From the NCBI GenBank assembly GCA_031288615.1, contig JAITRC010000004.1, positions 1-64,000 of the forward strand: a stretch of 64,000 bases of DNA. Direction: 5' to 3'. Origin of the DNA: Tannerellaceae bacterium. GTDB lineage: Bacteria > Bacteroidota > Bacteroidia > Bacteroidales > Tannerellaceae. Of this stretch, positions 43,630-52,819 are shown in pieces. The notes under the pieces are model-generated. The model made no database searches and was not told the DNA's origin. It saw only the letters and a program-made list of their open reading frames with translations. A program made the translations under genes and the position numbers. The stretch's first letter is position 1. Every line of letters begins with the position of its first letter.

Positions 43630-44909
43630 ATCTCGAACTCGACGAACGTTTCTTTTCCCACACACTCCCTAACGGCCTACGTATAATACATGCGCATCAA
43701 AACTCACCGGTCGGGTACTGCGGCGTCGCCATTAACGTCGGCGCCCGTGACGAAACCGACGACGAGAATGGGCTTGCACACTTCGTGGAACACGCCCTTT
43801 TTAAGGGAACAGAGAAACGCAAAGCTTGGCATATCGTCCAACGCATGGACATTGTCGGCGGGGAAATCAATGCCTTTACTACCAAAGAAGAGACCACCAT
43901 TCACTGCACTTTCACCGTCGATCACTTTGAACGGGCGCTCGAACTCATTGCCGACCTGCTTTTCCACTCCACTTTCCCCCAAAAAGAATTGGAAAAAGAA
44001 CAGGGAGTTGTTCATGACGAACTCAAATCCATCGAAGATATGCCCGACGACTATATTTTCGACCACTTTGAAGACCTCTTTTTTCATGGACATCCTCTCG
44101 GACACAACATTCTTGGTAACGACAATTCCATTTACAACTTTACACCCGAACACGTCCGCCTCTTCATTCAGCGTTTCTACCACCCTTCCAATATGGTCTT
44201 TTTCTCCTCTGGTAGCCTCCACTTCGACCGCATCCTGACCTTCGTCGAGCGTTATTTTGGCAATATCCCCGACACCCACAGTCCGCATCCAACCCGTATC
44301 CCGCCTCCACAACAAAAGCCTTTCGACAAAGTGTTTCGCCGTGATTATCGGCAAACCCATGTGCTCATCGGTACACGAACACCTCATGCCGATGACGATC
44401 GACGCTTTTCCCTCATTCTCCTTAACTATATTCTTGGTGGCCCCTGCATGAACAGTCGGCTCAACGTAGCCTTGCGGGAGCGGAAAGGCCTTGTGTATGC
44501 CGTCGAATCCTACCTTAACACCTTCACCGATGCCGGCCTCTTTACCGTCTATTTTGACACCAATCCCGTCAACCTCGCCCTTGCCCTGCACCTTGTCTAC
44601 ATCACTGTTGATGAGCTTTGTCAAGCTCCACTTAACCCATCCACCCTCTCTGCCATCAAAAAGCAAATCACCGGGCAGACCATCATTGCTGCCGAGCAAA
44701 AAAATAACCTCTTCTTCAGTCTCGGCAAGGAGTATTTGCACCACAACCGACCCTACTCCAATACACGTTTCATTGAGCGGCTTTGCGACCTCTCCCCTGC
44801 CGAAATTCAAGAAACCGCTTGTGCTTTCCTCAATCCCGCAGGATTCTCCACACTCATTTACACACCCAATTCACCCTCTGAAGTGCGCAAAACTATCCCG
44901 CACCCATAA
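43626..44909 (+). CDS. M16-family zinc peptidase (processing-peptidase-like)
   Basis: A 427-residue insulinase-family metallopeptidase. The inverted zinc motif HxxEH is HFVEH (residues 52–56), and the third ligand is a Glu about 75 residues later in the VVHDELKS region. An M16 C-terminal domain includes RERKGLVYAVES. It has one active and one inactive half, like bacterial homologues of mitochondrial processing peptidase. No signal peptide is visible, so it is probably cytosolic. Its ATG overlaps the glmM stop (ATGA), implying co-translation. The substrate is unknown. Confidence 0.9.
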   Translation: MNLELDERFFSHTLPNGLRIIHAHQNSPVGYCGVAINVGARDETDDENGLAHFVEHALFKGTEKRKAWHIVQRMDIVGGEINAFTTKEETTIHCTFTVDHFERALELIADLLFHSTFPQKELEKEQGVVHDELKSIEDMPDDYIFDHFEDLFFHGHPLGHNILGNDNSIYNFTPEHVRLFIQRFYHPSNMVFFSSGSLHFDRILTFVERYFGNIPDTHSPHPTRIPPPQQKPFDKVFRRDYRQTHVLIGTRTPHADDDRRFSLILLNYILGGPCMNSRLNVALRERKGLVYAVESYLNTFTDAGLFTVYFDTNPVNLALALHLVYITVDELCQAPLNPSTLSAIKKQITGQTIIAAEQKNNLFFSLGKEYLHHNRPYSNTRFIERLCDLSPAEIQETACAFLNPAGFSTLIYTPNSPSEVRKTIPHP

Positions 44910-44970
44910 TTCTTTCCGAACTTAATAATATACGTCTGTCCGCAGCCCTATGATTTTTTATAAAATTTCG

Positions 44971-44978
44971 TACCTTTA
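44971..44978 (+). promoter_or_regulatory. Possible -7 box upstream of pta
   Basis: TACCTTTA differs from TAnnTTTG in its last base and lies 48 nt before the pta ATG, in an AT-rich 117-bp gap. No terminator for the M16 gene was seen in this gap. Confidence 0.4.
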
Positions 44979-45026
44979 CGGGCGTTTCTACTGACGTTTT
45001 GTTTTCCATAATAAAGTTATTGTCTC

Positions 45027-46028
45027 ATGGGCTTAATGCAACAAATTATTGACCGTGCCAAGGCTGACAAACAGCGCATTGTTTTACCGGAGGGCACCGA
45101 AGAGAGAACCTTGACGGCCGCTGATCGCGCCATTGCCGACGGGCTGGCCGACATCATCCTTATTGGAGACCCTGATATCATCTATCGGCAAGCGGAGGCG
45201 GTTGGGCTCAAGCATATCGCTGGCGCCACCGTGGTCAATCCCACCAAACACCCTAAACGGGCTGCTTATGCCTACCTCCTCCACGATCTCCGGAAGGCCA
45301 AAGGGATGACCCAGGATGAGGCCTTCCGACTTGTCCAAAATCCCCTCTACCTCGGCTGCCTCATCATCAAGGCCGGTGATGCCGACGGAGAAATCGCCGG
45401 TGCGCTCAACACCACCGGCAATGTCCTCCGGCCTGCTCTCCAGATCATCAAAACCCAACAAGGTGTCACCTGCGCCTCGGGGGCTTTCCTGATGATTGTA
45501 CCCGATGCCACTTACGGAGAAGATGGGGTCATGCTTTTCGCCGATTGTGCCGTTATTCCCGACCCTTCCATCGAAGAGCTTGCCGGTATCGCCCTTTCTA
45601 CGGCTTCCACTGCCAAGGCTCTCACTGGCGTCGAACCTCGCATTGCCATGCTCAGTTACTCCACCAAAGGCAGTGGCACTACCAATGACAAGATGGCCGA
45701 TGCCGTCCTACGGGCCAAAGAACTATCCCCGAATTTGCTCATTGACGGTGAGTTACAAGCCGATGCCGCGCTCGTCCCGATGGTCGCTGTCCGCAAAGCG
45801 CCCGACAGTCCTGTGGCCGGACGGGCTAATGTCCTTGTCTTCCCCAATCTGGCCGCCGCCAATATCGCCTATAAACTGGTCGAACGGCTTGCTCATGCCC
45901 AAGCCATTGGACCTATCCTACAAGGTATGGCTGCACCCGTCAACGACCTCTCGCGCGGTTGTTCCGCCGATGACATTTATAAAATGATTGCCATCACCGC
46001 CAATCAGGCGCGCATCGCCAAAGGCTGA
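45027..46028 (+). CDS. pta: Phosphate acetyltransferase
   Basis: A 333-residue short-form Pta, which interconverts acetyl-CoA and acetyl phosphate for acetate fermentation. Signatures include RIVLPEGTEERTL at the N-terminus, DADGEIAGALNTTGNVLRP, MLSYSTKGSG and NVLVFPNLAAANIAYKL. The long N-terminal DRTGG domain is absent, as is common. Acetate kinase (ackA), usually the adjacent gene in Bacteroidales, is not here: upstream is the M16 peptidase and downstream is mfd. Confidence 0.95.
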   Translation: MGLMQQIIDRAKADKQRIVLPEGTEERTLTAADRAIADGLADIILIGDPDIIYRQAEAVGLKHIAGATVVNPTKHPKRAAYAYLLHDLRKAKGMTQDEAFRLVQNPLYLGCLIIKAGDADGEIAGALNTTGNVLRPALQIIKTQQGVTCASGAFLMIVPDATYGEDGVMLFADCAVIPDPSIEELAGIALSTASTAKALTGVEPRIAMLSYSTKGSGTTNDKMADAVLRAKELSPNLLIDGELQADAALVPMVAVRKAPDSPVAGRANVLVFPNLAAANIAYKLVERLAHAQAIGPILQGMAAPVNDLSRGCSADDIYKMIAITANQARIAKG

Positions 46029-46046
46029 AATCACCGCAGAGCTTTT

Positions 46047-46054
46047 TACCTTTG
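46047..46054 (+). promoter_or_regulatory. -7 box upstream of mfd
   Basis: TACCTTTG is a full consensus match in the 51-bp gap between pta and mfd, 25 nt before the mfd TTG start. It supports the unusual start codon, since the leader would be only about 20 nt. Confidence 0.55.
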
Positions 46055-46079
46055 CCGCCTTCTTAATCGGCAAACCGCA

Positions 46080-49000
46080 TTGAATATACAAGATTTGTTG
46101 CTTCTTTATGATGCCCATCCGGGCATTAATTCGCTGGAACAGAGCCTGCGGGAGGGGGGGGCTTGTGCGGCCGTCACAGGCTTAGTCGCTTCTGCTGTCC
46201 CACTGGGCATCGCCTCTCTTCACCTGCGCGGGGAAAGTTTCCTTTGCCTACTCAATGACGACGACGAAGCCGGGTATTTCTACCACGACCTCACCCAGCT
46301 CCTCCCTGATTCTCCGGTCTATTTTTTCCCTTCCGCTTACCGGCGTGCTATCAAGTACGGACATAAGGATCCTGTAAATGAGATTCTTCGTACCGAAACA
46401 CTTGATAAGCTCCGCAACAGGGCTACGGACTCACCTTTCATCATTGTCACTTTCCCCGAGGCGCTCGCCGAATGCGTCGTTTCGCAGGAAGTCTTGGCCA
46501 ACCATACCCTCAAAGTACATGTCGGTGAACACTTGGACAGCACTTTTGTCGCCGATATGCTCTCCGAATATGGTTTTGAGCGTACTGATTATGTCTATGA
46601 GCCTGGACAGTTCGCTGTTCGGGGAAGCATCATTGACGTCTTTTCTTTCTCTCACGAAAATCCTTACCGTATTGATTTCTTCGATAACGAAGTCGAAACC
46701 ATTCGTACCTTCGATGTCGAATCTCAGCTCTCCAAAACTCGGCCTACCGAAATCTCTATCATCCCCAAGACCGATACCATGGGGCTTGATAGGGAATCCT
46801 TGTTTCACGCCTTGCCGGCGCATACCATCATCGCCGTTAAAAACCTGACTTTCTGCCGCGAGCGTGTAGAAGCCCTTTGGAATGACACACCTGCCTCCGG
46901 CGACTTACTCCTCCCTGAACCTACCCTCTTCCAACCCTTCTCCAATTTTCGACAGCTTCATTTCGGATCATCCACCCCTAAAACCCCCGACGCTCGTTTC
47001 TCTTTCTCCACCTCACCTCAGCCTGCCTTCCACAAAAATTTCGACCTCATCAACGAGGCCTTCGACTCTTTAATTAAGCAAGGGTTCTCTCTCTATCTCC
47101 TCAGCGACACCGGAAAGCAAATCGAACGACTCAGGAACCTCCTCCCTAATATCCCCTTTACTCCCATCGAAAAAACCATCCATGAAGGGTTCATTGACCA
47201 TGATCTTCATGTTGCTTTCTTGACCGATCACCAGCTTTTCGACCGCTTTCACAAGTTCAACCTCAAAAACGATAAAGCTCGCAATGGCAAGGTCGTGCTT
47301 TCTCTACAAGACCTTAGCCGCTTTGCTTTTGGTGACTACATTGTCCACACCGATCACGGTATCGGACAGTTTGGGGGGCTGATTCGGCTCGAAACTAACG
47401 GAAAGGTGCAGGAGGTCATCAAGCTCATCTACCGTAACAACGACGTGATCTTTGTCAGCATTCATTCCCTACACAAGCTCTCCAAGTATCACGGAAAAGA
47501 CGATGCCCTGCCCACTCTCAGTCAGCTTGGCACCGGTGCTTGGGAACGGGTCAAGGAGCGAACCAAGAACAAGGTCAAGGACATCGCCCGTGACCTCCTT
47601 CTCCTCTATTCCAAACGACGGCAGGAACAAGGCTTCGCCTTCTCACCCGATTCTTACCTCCAGTACGAACTCGAAGCCGGCTTTCTTTATGAAGACACAC
47701 CCGACCAGTCCCGCGCCACCATCGACGTCAAGGCCGATATGGAAAAGCCTCAACCTATGGACAGGCTCATTTGCGGCGACGTCGGTTTCGGCAAAACCGA
47801 AGTCGCCATCCGTGCCGCCTTCAAAGCCTGCGCCGACAATAAGCAGGTCGCCATCCTCGTCCCCACCACCCTCCTCGCCTTTCAGCACTTCCGTACCTTT
47901 ACTGAACGCCTGCGACACTTCCCCTGCCGCATTGACTACCTCAGCCGCGCACGTTCTTCTGCACAGGCTCGCACCCTCCTCTCCGATCTCAAAGACGGCA
48001 AGATTGATATCCTCATCGGCACCCACCGACTTGTCGGTAAAGACGTCATTTTCAAAGACTTAGGACTACTCATCATCGATGAAGAGCAGAAGTTCGGTGT
48101 CGCCGTCAAGGAGACTCTCCGCAAGATGCGCACCAATGTTGATACTCTCACCATGACCGCCACTCCCATCCCTCGCACACTTCAATTCTCCCTCATGGGC
48201 GCTCGGGATTTAAGCAACATCGCCACCCCGCCACCCAACCGATATCCTGTCCAGACCTCTGTCCACACTTTCGACCCCGAACTCATCCGAGAGGCCATTA
48301 ATTTCGAGTTGAGCCGCAACGGGCAAGTCTTTTTCATCAACAATCACATCTCCCATATCCCTGACATTGAAATGACTGTCCGCCGGGTCGTCCCTGACGC
48401 TCGCGTCGCTGTAGCGCACGGCCAGATTGACCCCAAGCGTTTGGAGGTTTTGATTCTTGACTTCGTCAATCAGGAGTTCGACGTCCTTATTGCCACCGGC
48501 ATCATTGAAAACGGCATTGACGTCCCCAATGCCAACACCATCCTCATCAACAACGCCCATTTGTTCGGTCTTTCCGACCTTCACCAGCTTCGTGGACGTG
48601 TCGGCCGCGCTAACCGCAAAGCTTTCTGTTACCTCCTTGCTCCTCCGCTCACCTCCCTCACCCATGAAGCCCGCCAGCGCCTCCAGGCCATTGAAAACTT
48701 CTCCGGGCTGGGCTCTGGCATTCATTTAGCCATGCAAGACCTTGACATTCGCGGTGCCGGCAATCTTCTTGGTGCCGAGCAAAGCGGCTTCATTGCCGAT
48801 TTGGGCTATGAAACCTACCAAAAGATCCTCCATGAGGCCGTCAACGAGCTTCGCAACGAAGAGTTCTCTGGCTTCGCCACCAACACCGCCGATGAACACG
48901 CCTCTTTCGTCCTTGAAACCTTCGTCGAAAGCGACCTTGAGCTCCTTCTTCCGCCCACCTATATCCCCAATGACTCCGAGCGTATCGCCCTTTACCGCGA

Positions 49001-49355
49001 GCTTGACAACATGGAGAGCGATGCCGACGTCCTTGCTTTCTCCGAAAGGCTCCTTGACCGCTTCGGCAAGATCCCACCCGAAGGGCTTGAGCTTATCCGC
49101 ATTGTCCGCCTTCGACGCGTCGCCAAGCTACTTGGCATCGAAAAGGTCATCCTCAAAAACAACGCCCTCACCGCCGTCCTTGTCTCCAATCCCGACAGTC
49201 CTTTCTATCAAAGCCCTGTCTTCGACAAGCTTCTCGCTTTCGTCCAACAGCACCCCAAACGTTGTGCCCTGCGTGAGCTTGCCGCCAAGCGCTCACTCAC
49301 TATCCGCGACGTCCCTTCTGTCGAGACCGCCGTCTTTCTCCTACAGCAAATCTGA
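46080..49355 (+). CDS. mfd: Transcription-repair coupling factor Mfd
   Basis: A 1,091-residue Mfd, which removes RNA polymerase stalled at DNA damage and recruits UvrA. The N-terminal UvrB-like part (about 1–300) is followed by the CarD-like polymerase-interacting domain (about 410–500, FGDYIVHTDHGIGQFGG), a RecG-like helicase with GDVGFGKTEVA near 565 and DEEQ near 665, and a C-terminal TRCF domain. Translation starts at TTG; no in-frame ATG lies near the conserved N-terminus (NIQDLLLLYDAHPG). Codons are strikingly C-ending. The last 15 bp overlap rpsA. Confidence 0.95.
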   Translation: MNIQDLLLLYDAHPGINSLEQSLREGGACAAVTGLVASAVPLGIASLHLRGESFLCLLNDDDEAGYFYHDLTQLLPDSPVYFFPSAYRRAIKYGHKDPVNEILRTETLDKLRNRATDSPFIIVTFPEALAECVVSQEVLANHTLKVHVGEHLDSTFVADMLSEYGFERTDYVYEPGQFAVRGSIIDVFSFSHENPYRIDFFDNEVETIRTFDVESQLSKTRPTEISIIPKTDTMGLDRESLFHALPAHTIIAVKNLTFCRERVEALWNDTPASGDLLLPEPTLFQPFSNFRQLHFGSSTPKTPDARFSFSTSPQPAFHKNFDLINEAFDSLIKQGFSLYLLSDTGKQIERLRNLLPNIPFTPIEKTIHEGFIDHDLHVAFLTDHQLFDRFHKFNLKNDKARNGKVVLSLQDLSRFAFGDYIVHTDHGIGQFGGLIRLETNGKVQEVIKLIYRNNDVIFVSIHSLHKLSKYHGKDDALPTLSQLGTGAWERVKERTKNKVKDIARDLLLLYSKRRQEQGFAFSPDSYLQYELEAGFLYEDTPDQSRATIDVKADMEKPQPMDRLICGDVGFGKTEVAIRAAFKACADNKQVAILVPTTLLAFQHFRTFTERLRHFPCRIDYLSRARSSAQARTLLSDLKDGKIDILIGTHRLVGKDVIFKDLGLLIIDEEQKFGVAVKETLRKMRTNVDTLTMTATPIPRTLQFSLMGARDLSNIATPPPNRYPVQTSVHTFDPELIREAINFELSRNGQVFFINNHISHIPDIEMTVRRVVPDARVAVAHGQIDPKRLEVLILDFVNQEFDVLIATGIIENGIDVPNANTILINNAHLFGLSDLHQLRGRVGRANRKAFCYLLAPPLTSLTHEARQRLQAIENFSGLGSGIHLAMQDLDIRGAGNLLGAEQSGFIADLGYETYQKILHEAVNELRNEEFSGFATNTADEHASFVLETFVESDLELLLPPTYIPNDSERIALYRELDNMESDADVLAFSERLLDRFGKIPPEGLELIRIVRLRRVAKLLGIEKVILKNNALTAVLVSNPDSPFYQSPVFDKLLAFVQQHPKRCALRELAAKRSLTIRDVPSVETAVFLLQQI

Positions 49356-51440
49356 TTCTGCCTTCGGCACCTCAGTCGCTACCTCTTCTGCCTTCGGCAT
49401 TTCAGCCACTGCCTCTTCTGCCTTCGGCACCTCAGCCGCTGCCTCCGCTACCTTCGCCGATGCGTCTTGCTCCTGACCCAGCAGTTTATCTTTCAATGCC
49501 GCCAGCTGTTCGATGTCTCCCAGCGTCGTCTTTTCCATCGGTGCTAAGTTCGCCAGCGTGCCGTTGCCTCCATCTTCACCGCTTTCTTTCTCCTTCTTTC
49601 CCCCTCCTTTACCTTTTTTCGACTCTTTCGGCTCTGACGAAGCTACCTGCTCACCACGTTCTTTCTCTTTCTCCTTTCGCTGTTCATCCTCGTGGATTCG
49701 GCTATGCGATAGGATGATGCGACGGGCGTCCCGATTGAACTCGATTACCTTGAACGGCAACACTTCGTCCACCAACGCCACGCTTCCATCTACTTTCACC
49801 AAATGACGCGGCGTCGCAAATCCTTCCACTCCATACGGTAACGACACCATCACCCCTTTCTCCACCGCATCCACGATCGTCCCCTCGTGGATTGAACCTA
49901 CCGAGAACAGTGTCTCAAACACATCCCATGGATTCTCTTCTATTTGCTTGTGACCCAAGCTCAGACGACGGCTATCCACATCTATATCCAGCACCTTCAC
50001 CTCCAGCTCTTCGCCTACTTGAGTAAATTCCGACGGATGTTTCACCTTCTTTGTCCATGACAAGTCCGAGATATGAACCAGCCCTTCTACGCCTTCTTCC
50101 ACTTCCACGAAGATCCCGAACGACGTGAAGTTCTTCACCTTCGCCTTATGGATTGACCCCATCGGGAACCGCGCCTGAATACTCTTCCACGGATCCTCTT
50201 TCAGCTGCTTCATCCCTAACGACAGCTTCCGTTCTTCTGCATCTACATGCAGTATCACCGCATCCACTTCCTCTCCCACCTTCAGGAAGTTCTGTGCACT
50301 TCGCAAATGTTGTGTCCATGACATCTCCGACACATGGATCAGGCCCTCTACTCCCGGATACACTTCCACAAACGCACCATAGTCCGCCACCACCGTCACT
50401 TTCCCCCGCAGTATCGTCCCCACCGTCAAGTTCTCTACTACTGCCTCCCACGGATGTGGCGTCAACTGCTTCACGCCCAACGCGATTCGACGCTTCTCGT
50501 CATCGAAATCAAGGATCGCTACATGGATCTTCTGGTCTAACGTCACCACTTCCTCCGGGCTGCCTACTCGACCCCACGACAAGTCCGTGATATGCACCAA
50601 TCCATCCACCCCACCCAAGTCCACAAACACCCCATACGACGTGATGTTCTTCACCACCCCTTCCAGCACCTGACCGCGTTCCAAATGAGAGATGATCTCC
50701 CGCTTTTGTTCTTCCAGTTCTGCTTCTATCAAGGCCTTATGCGATACAACCACATTCTTGTATTCCTGGTTGATCTTCACCACCTTGAACTCCATCGTCT
50801 TCCCTACGAATATATCGTAGTCTCTTATCGGACGCACGTCTATCTGTGAACCTGGCAAGAACGCTTCTATCCCAAACACGTCCACGATCATCCCCCCCTT
50901 CGTCCGGCACTTCACAAATCCGCGTACTATCTCTTCTGTCGCTAACGCTTCATTCACCTTATCCCACGCACGCACTGCCCGTGCTTTCCTGTGTGATAGT
51001 TGTAGCTGACCTTTCTTATCCTCTTGGCTCTCTATATACACCTCAACCTCATCCCCTACCTTCAGCTCCGTGTTGTACCGGAACTCTGAGATCGACACCA
51101 CCCCCTCCGACTTGTACCCCACATTCACTACCACCTCCCGCTTGTTCATCGACGTCACCTTCCCCACGATCACGTCGTTATCATTCACCGTATTCAGCGT
51201 CTGCTCATACGATACCATCAACGCCCCCTTATCCCCTATTACTTGACCTTCCCCTTGTTCGTACGCCTCCCAGTCAAAGTCCGCCAACGGCTTCACTTCC
51301 CCCTTTACCTTCACCGCTGCCGCTTCCTTCACTTCCCCCACCACTTCTTCCAACGGCTTCACTTCTTCCACCACTTCCCCCACCACTTCTACTACCGCTT
51401 CCCCCTGCACCGCTTCCGCTATTTGCTCCAATTCTTCCAC
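49341..51440 (-). CDS. rpsA: 30S ribosomal protein S1 with extended acidic ends
   Basis: A 699-residue S1, longer than the roughly 600 usual in Bacteroidales. Six S1 RNA-binding domains are visible (for example GVVKNITSYGVFVDLGG, GKVTVVADYGAFVEV, AKVKNFTSFGIFVEV). The first 65 residues are a Val/Glu-rich acidic extension. After the sixth domain comes a Lys/Glu/Gly-rich low-complexity stretch, then three 10-residue repeats around (E/A)xPKAE. The start is GTG at 51440, because an in-frame TAA lies just upstream. S1 helps mRNA bind the 30S subunit. A -7 box lies 54 nt upstream, and the 3' end overlaps mfd by 15 bp. Confidence 0.93.
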   Translation of the reverse strand: MEELEQIAEAVQGEAVVEVVGEVVEEVKPLEEVVGEVKEAAAVKVKGEVKPLADFDWEAYEQGEGQVIGDKGALMVSYEQTLNTVNDNDVIVGKVTSMNKREVVVNVGYKSEGVVSISEFRYNTELKVGDEVEVYIESQEDKKGQLQLSHRKARAVRAWDKVNEALATEEIVRGFVKCRTKGGMIVDVFGIEAFLPGSQIDVRPIRDYDIFVGKTMEFKVVKINQEYKNVVVSHKALIEAELEEQKREIISHLERGQVLEGVVKNITSYGVFVDLGGVDGLVHITDLSWGRVGSPEEVVTLDQKIHVAILDFDDEKRRIALGVKQLTPHPWEAVVENLTVGTILRGKVTVVADYGAFVEVYPGVEGLIHVSEMSWTQHLRSAQNFLKVGEEVDAVILHVDAEERKLSLGMKQLKEDPWKSIQARFPMGSIHKAKVKNFTSFGIFVEVEEGVEGLVHISDLSWTKKVKHPSEFTQVGEELEVKVLDIDVDSRRLSLGHKQIEENPWDVFETLFSVGSIHEGTIVDAVEKGVMVSLPYGVEGFATPRHLVKVDGSVALVDEVLPFKVIEFNRDARRIILSHSRIHEDEQRKEKEKERGEQVASSEPKESKKGKGGGKKEKESGEDGGNGTLANLAPMEKTTLGDIEQLAALKDKLLGQEQDASAKVAEAAAEVPKAEEAVAEMPKAEEVATEVPKAESDLL
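49356..49445. repeat. Three 30-bp tandem repeats in the 3' end of rpsA
   Basis: Units at 49356–49385, 49386–49415 and 49416–49445 differ at only a few positions. Each contains the 11-bp inverted repeat TGCCTTCGGCA. They encode the Ala/Glu/Pro/Lys decapeptide repeats at the S1 C-terminus and begin immediately after the mfd stop codon on the other strand. Confidence 0.9.
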
Positions 51441-51493
51441 TTTCTTTCCACTTTAATGGTTTAACTTCCTGTTTACTCTCTCTTAGCGAGCCG

Positions 51494-51501
51494 CAAAGCT
51501 A
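51494..51501 (-). promoter_or_regulatory. -7 box upstream of rpsA
   Basis: The minus strand reads TAGCTTTG, matching TAnnTTTG, 54 nt before the rpsA GTG. It lies in the 179-bp divergent region between rpsA and tRNA-Gln. Confidence 0.55.
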
Positions 51502-51577
51502 CTCCTTTTTCTCAACCTTTACCCTCCCCCTCCGCTTTTTTTTTACGCCGCCCCTTCGCTTCTTTCGTTTTTTCCTT

Positions 51578-51585
51578 TATCTTTG
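51578..51585 (+). promoter_or_regulatory. -7 box upstream of tRNA-Gln
   Basis: TATCTTTG followed by C is a full match, 34 nt before the mature tRNA-Gln 5' end. A small inverted repeat (CCCGC/GCGGG, about 51587–51600) lies between and could be part of the 5' leader removed by RNase P. Confidence 0.6.
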
Positions 51586-51619
51586 CCCCGCTTTCGCGGG
51601 TTCACCCGCACCGCACCCT

Positions 51620-51690
51620 TGTCTCATGGTGTAATGGTAGCACTGCAGATTTTGGTTCTGCCTGTTCAAGTTCGAATCTTGATGAGACAA
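51620..51690 (+). tRNA. tRNA-Gln (anticodon TTG)
   Basis: A 71-nt cloverleaf: acceptor TGTCTCA/TGAGACA, anticodon stem GCAGA/TCTGC around loop TTTTGGT (anticodon TTG), T arm TCAAG-TTCGAAT-CTTGA, discriminator A51690. CCA is not encoded. It ends one base before the convergent pdxB stop, so a terminator would have to lie inside pdxB. Confidence 0.93.
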
Positions 51691-51691
51691 C

Positions 51692-52819
51692 TCACTCTAC
51701 CCTAAATCCCAACCTCCTTAATACTTCCCCCTCGCCTGCCCCCGCATGAACTACCCTATACCCCCCTATCTCACGCGGATGAGAGTACGTCCGACGCAGT
51801 TCCTCAAACGATCTCACCCCCGACCGCAACCGCTTATCTATCGCCCCCAAACTATTCACCCGCAACACCGCCCGCGCTATCCGCTTATCCTTAAACTCCT
51901 CCATATCGATCTCCTCTTCCCGCGACGCGGGCACCTCCACCCGACCTAACGCCGCCCTTCGCTTCTCCTCCCCTACCCCAGCATACTCCCCCACCCACTC
52001 CACGCAACTCTTCACCGCATTCACCTTCCCCTCCACCGAAAACCCTGCAATATGCGGCGTCCCTATATCCGCTACCCCCAGCAATTCCTCACTGATTCCA
52101 GGCTCCCCTTCCCAACAATCGATCACCAAACCCCCTATCTTCCCTTCCCTACGGCCCCTTATTAACGCCGCCGGCTCACACACTCCACCACGTGACGCAT
52201 TGATCACATACGGCTTCCGCTCCAGCAGCTCCACCAGCCTCCCATTCAGCAAGTGCTTAGTCCCCCACCTGCCCCCCTCCGTAAGCGGCGTATGAAACGT
52301 GATCACATCCGCGCTCCGTGCAATCTCTTCCAGCTCCACGAACCCCGCTCCTCCCTCTGCCGCCGCACGCGGAGGATCATTTAACAACACCTCCATCCCT
52401 ATCGCCTTGCTCAGCTTCGACACCTCCTTCCCCACATGACCCACCCCCACTATCCCCACCGTCTTACCTGACCACATCCCCGCTCCCCCGCGAACCTCCA
52501 GCTCCATCAGGCTCCCCAACACATACTCCCCCACCGACCGAGCATTGCTCCCTGCCGCATTTCGCCACCCTATCCCTGCGCCCGCGCAGTACTCCTTATC
52601 TATATGGTCCTCCCCCACCGACGCCGTCACCACCAACTTCACCCCACTACCCTCCAGCTCCTTCCTCCCACACTTATTGATACTTCGTATCACCAACACC
52701 TCCACCCCCTTCACCCCGCCGCCTGCCAATTCCGCCGCCCCAAAATACCGCACCTCCACCCCCAACCCCTCCAGCACACCATATATATACGGTATCGTCC
52801 GCTCTACCCCTATCCACAT
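51692..52819 (-). CDS. pdxB: Erythronate-4-phosphate dehydrogenase
   Basis: A 375-residue D-2-hydroxyacid dehydrogenase of the PdxB group, the second step of DXP-independent pyridoxal phosphate synthesis. The NAD site is GIVGVGHVGKEV; catalytic Arg, Glu and His lie in NASRGGVCE, DCWEGEP and IGTPHIAGFSVEGK. The ending of the last motif separates PdxB from SerA. A C-terminal PdxB dimerisation region follows. The ATG at 52819 matches the E. coli start and overlaps the upstream aminotransferase by 10 nt. The pathway makes the cofactor both neighbouring aminotransferases need. Confidence 0.92.
   Translation of the reverse strand: MWIGVERTIPYIYGVLEGLGVEVRYFGAAELAGGGVKGVEVLVIRSINKCGRKELEGSGVKLVVTASVGEDHIDKEYCAGAGIGWRNAAGSNARSVGEYVLGSLMELEVRGGAGMWSGKTVGIVGVGHVGKEVSKLSKAIGMEVLLNDPPRAAAEGGAGFVELEEIARSADVITFHTPLTEGGRWGTKHLLNGRLVELLERKPYVINASRGGVCEPAALIRGRREGKIGGLVIDCWEGEPGISEELLGVADIGTPHIAGFSVEGKVNAVKSCVEWVGEYAGVGEEKRRAALGRVEVPASREEEIDMEEFKDKRIARAVLRVNSLGAIDKRLRSGVRSFEELRRTYSHPREIGGYRVVHAGAGEGEVLRRLGFRVE

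Noticed and set aside
43704..44810. Long open frame on the minus strand opposite the M16 peptidase gene (368 codons)
   Set aside because: It has no recognisable domain and is explained by the strong codon bias of the plus-strand gene, which removes stop codons from the complementary frames.
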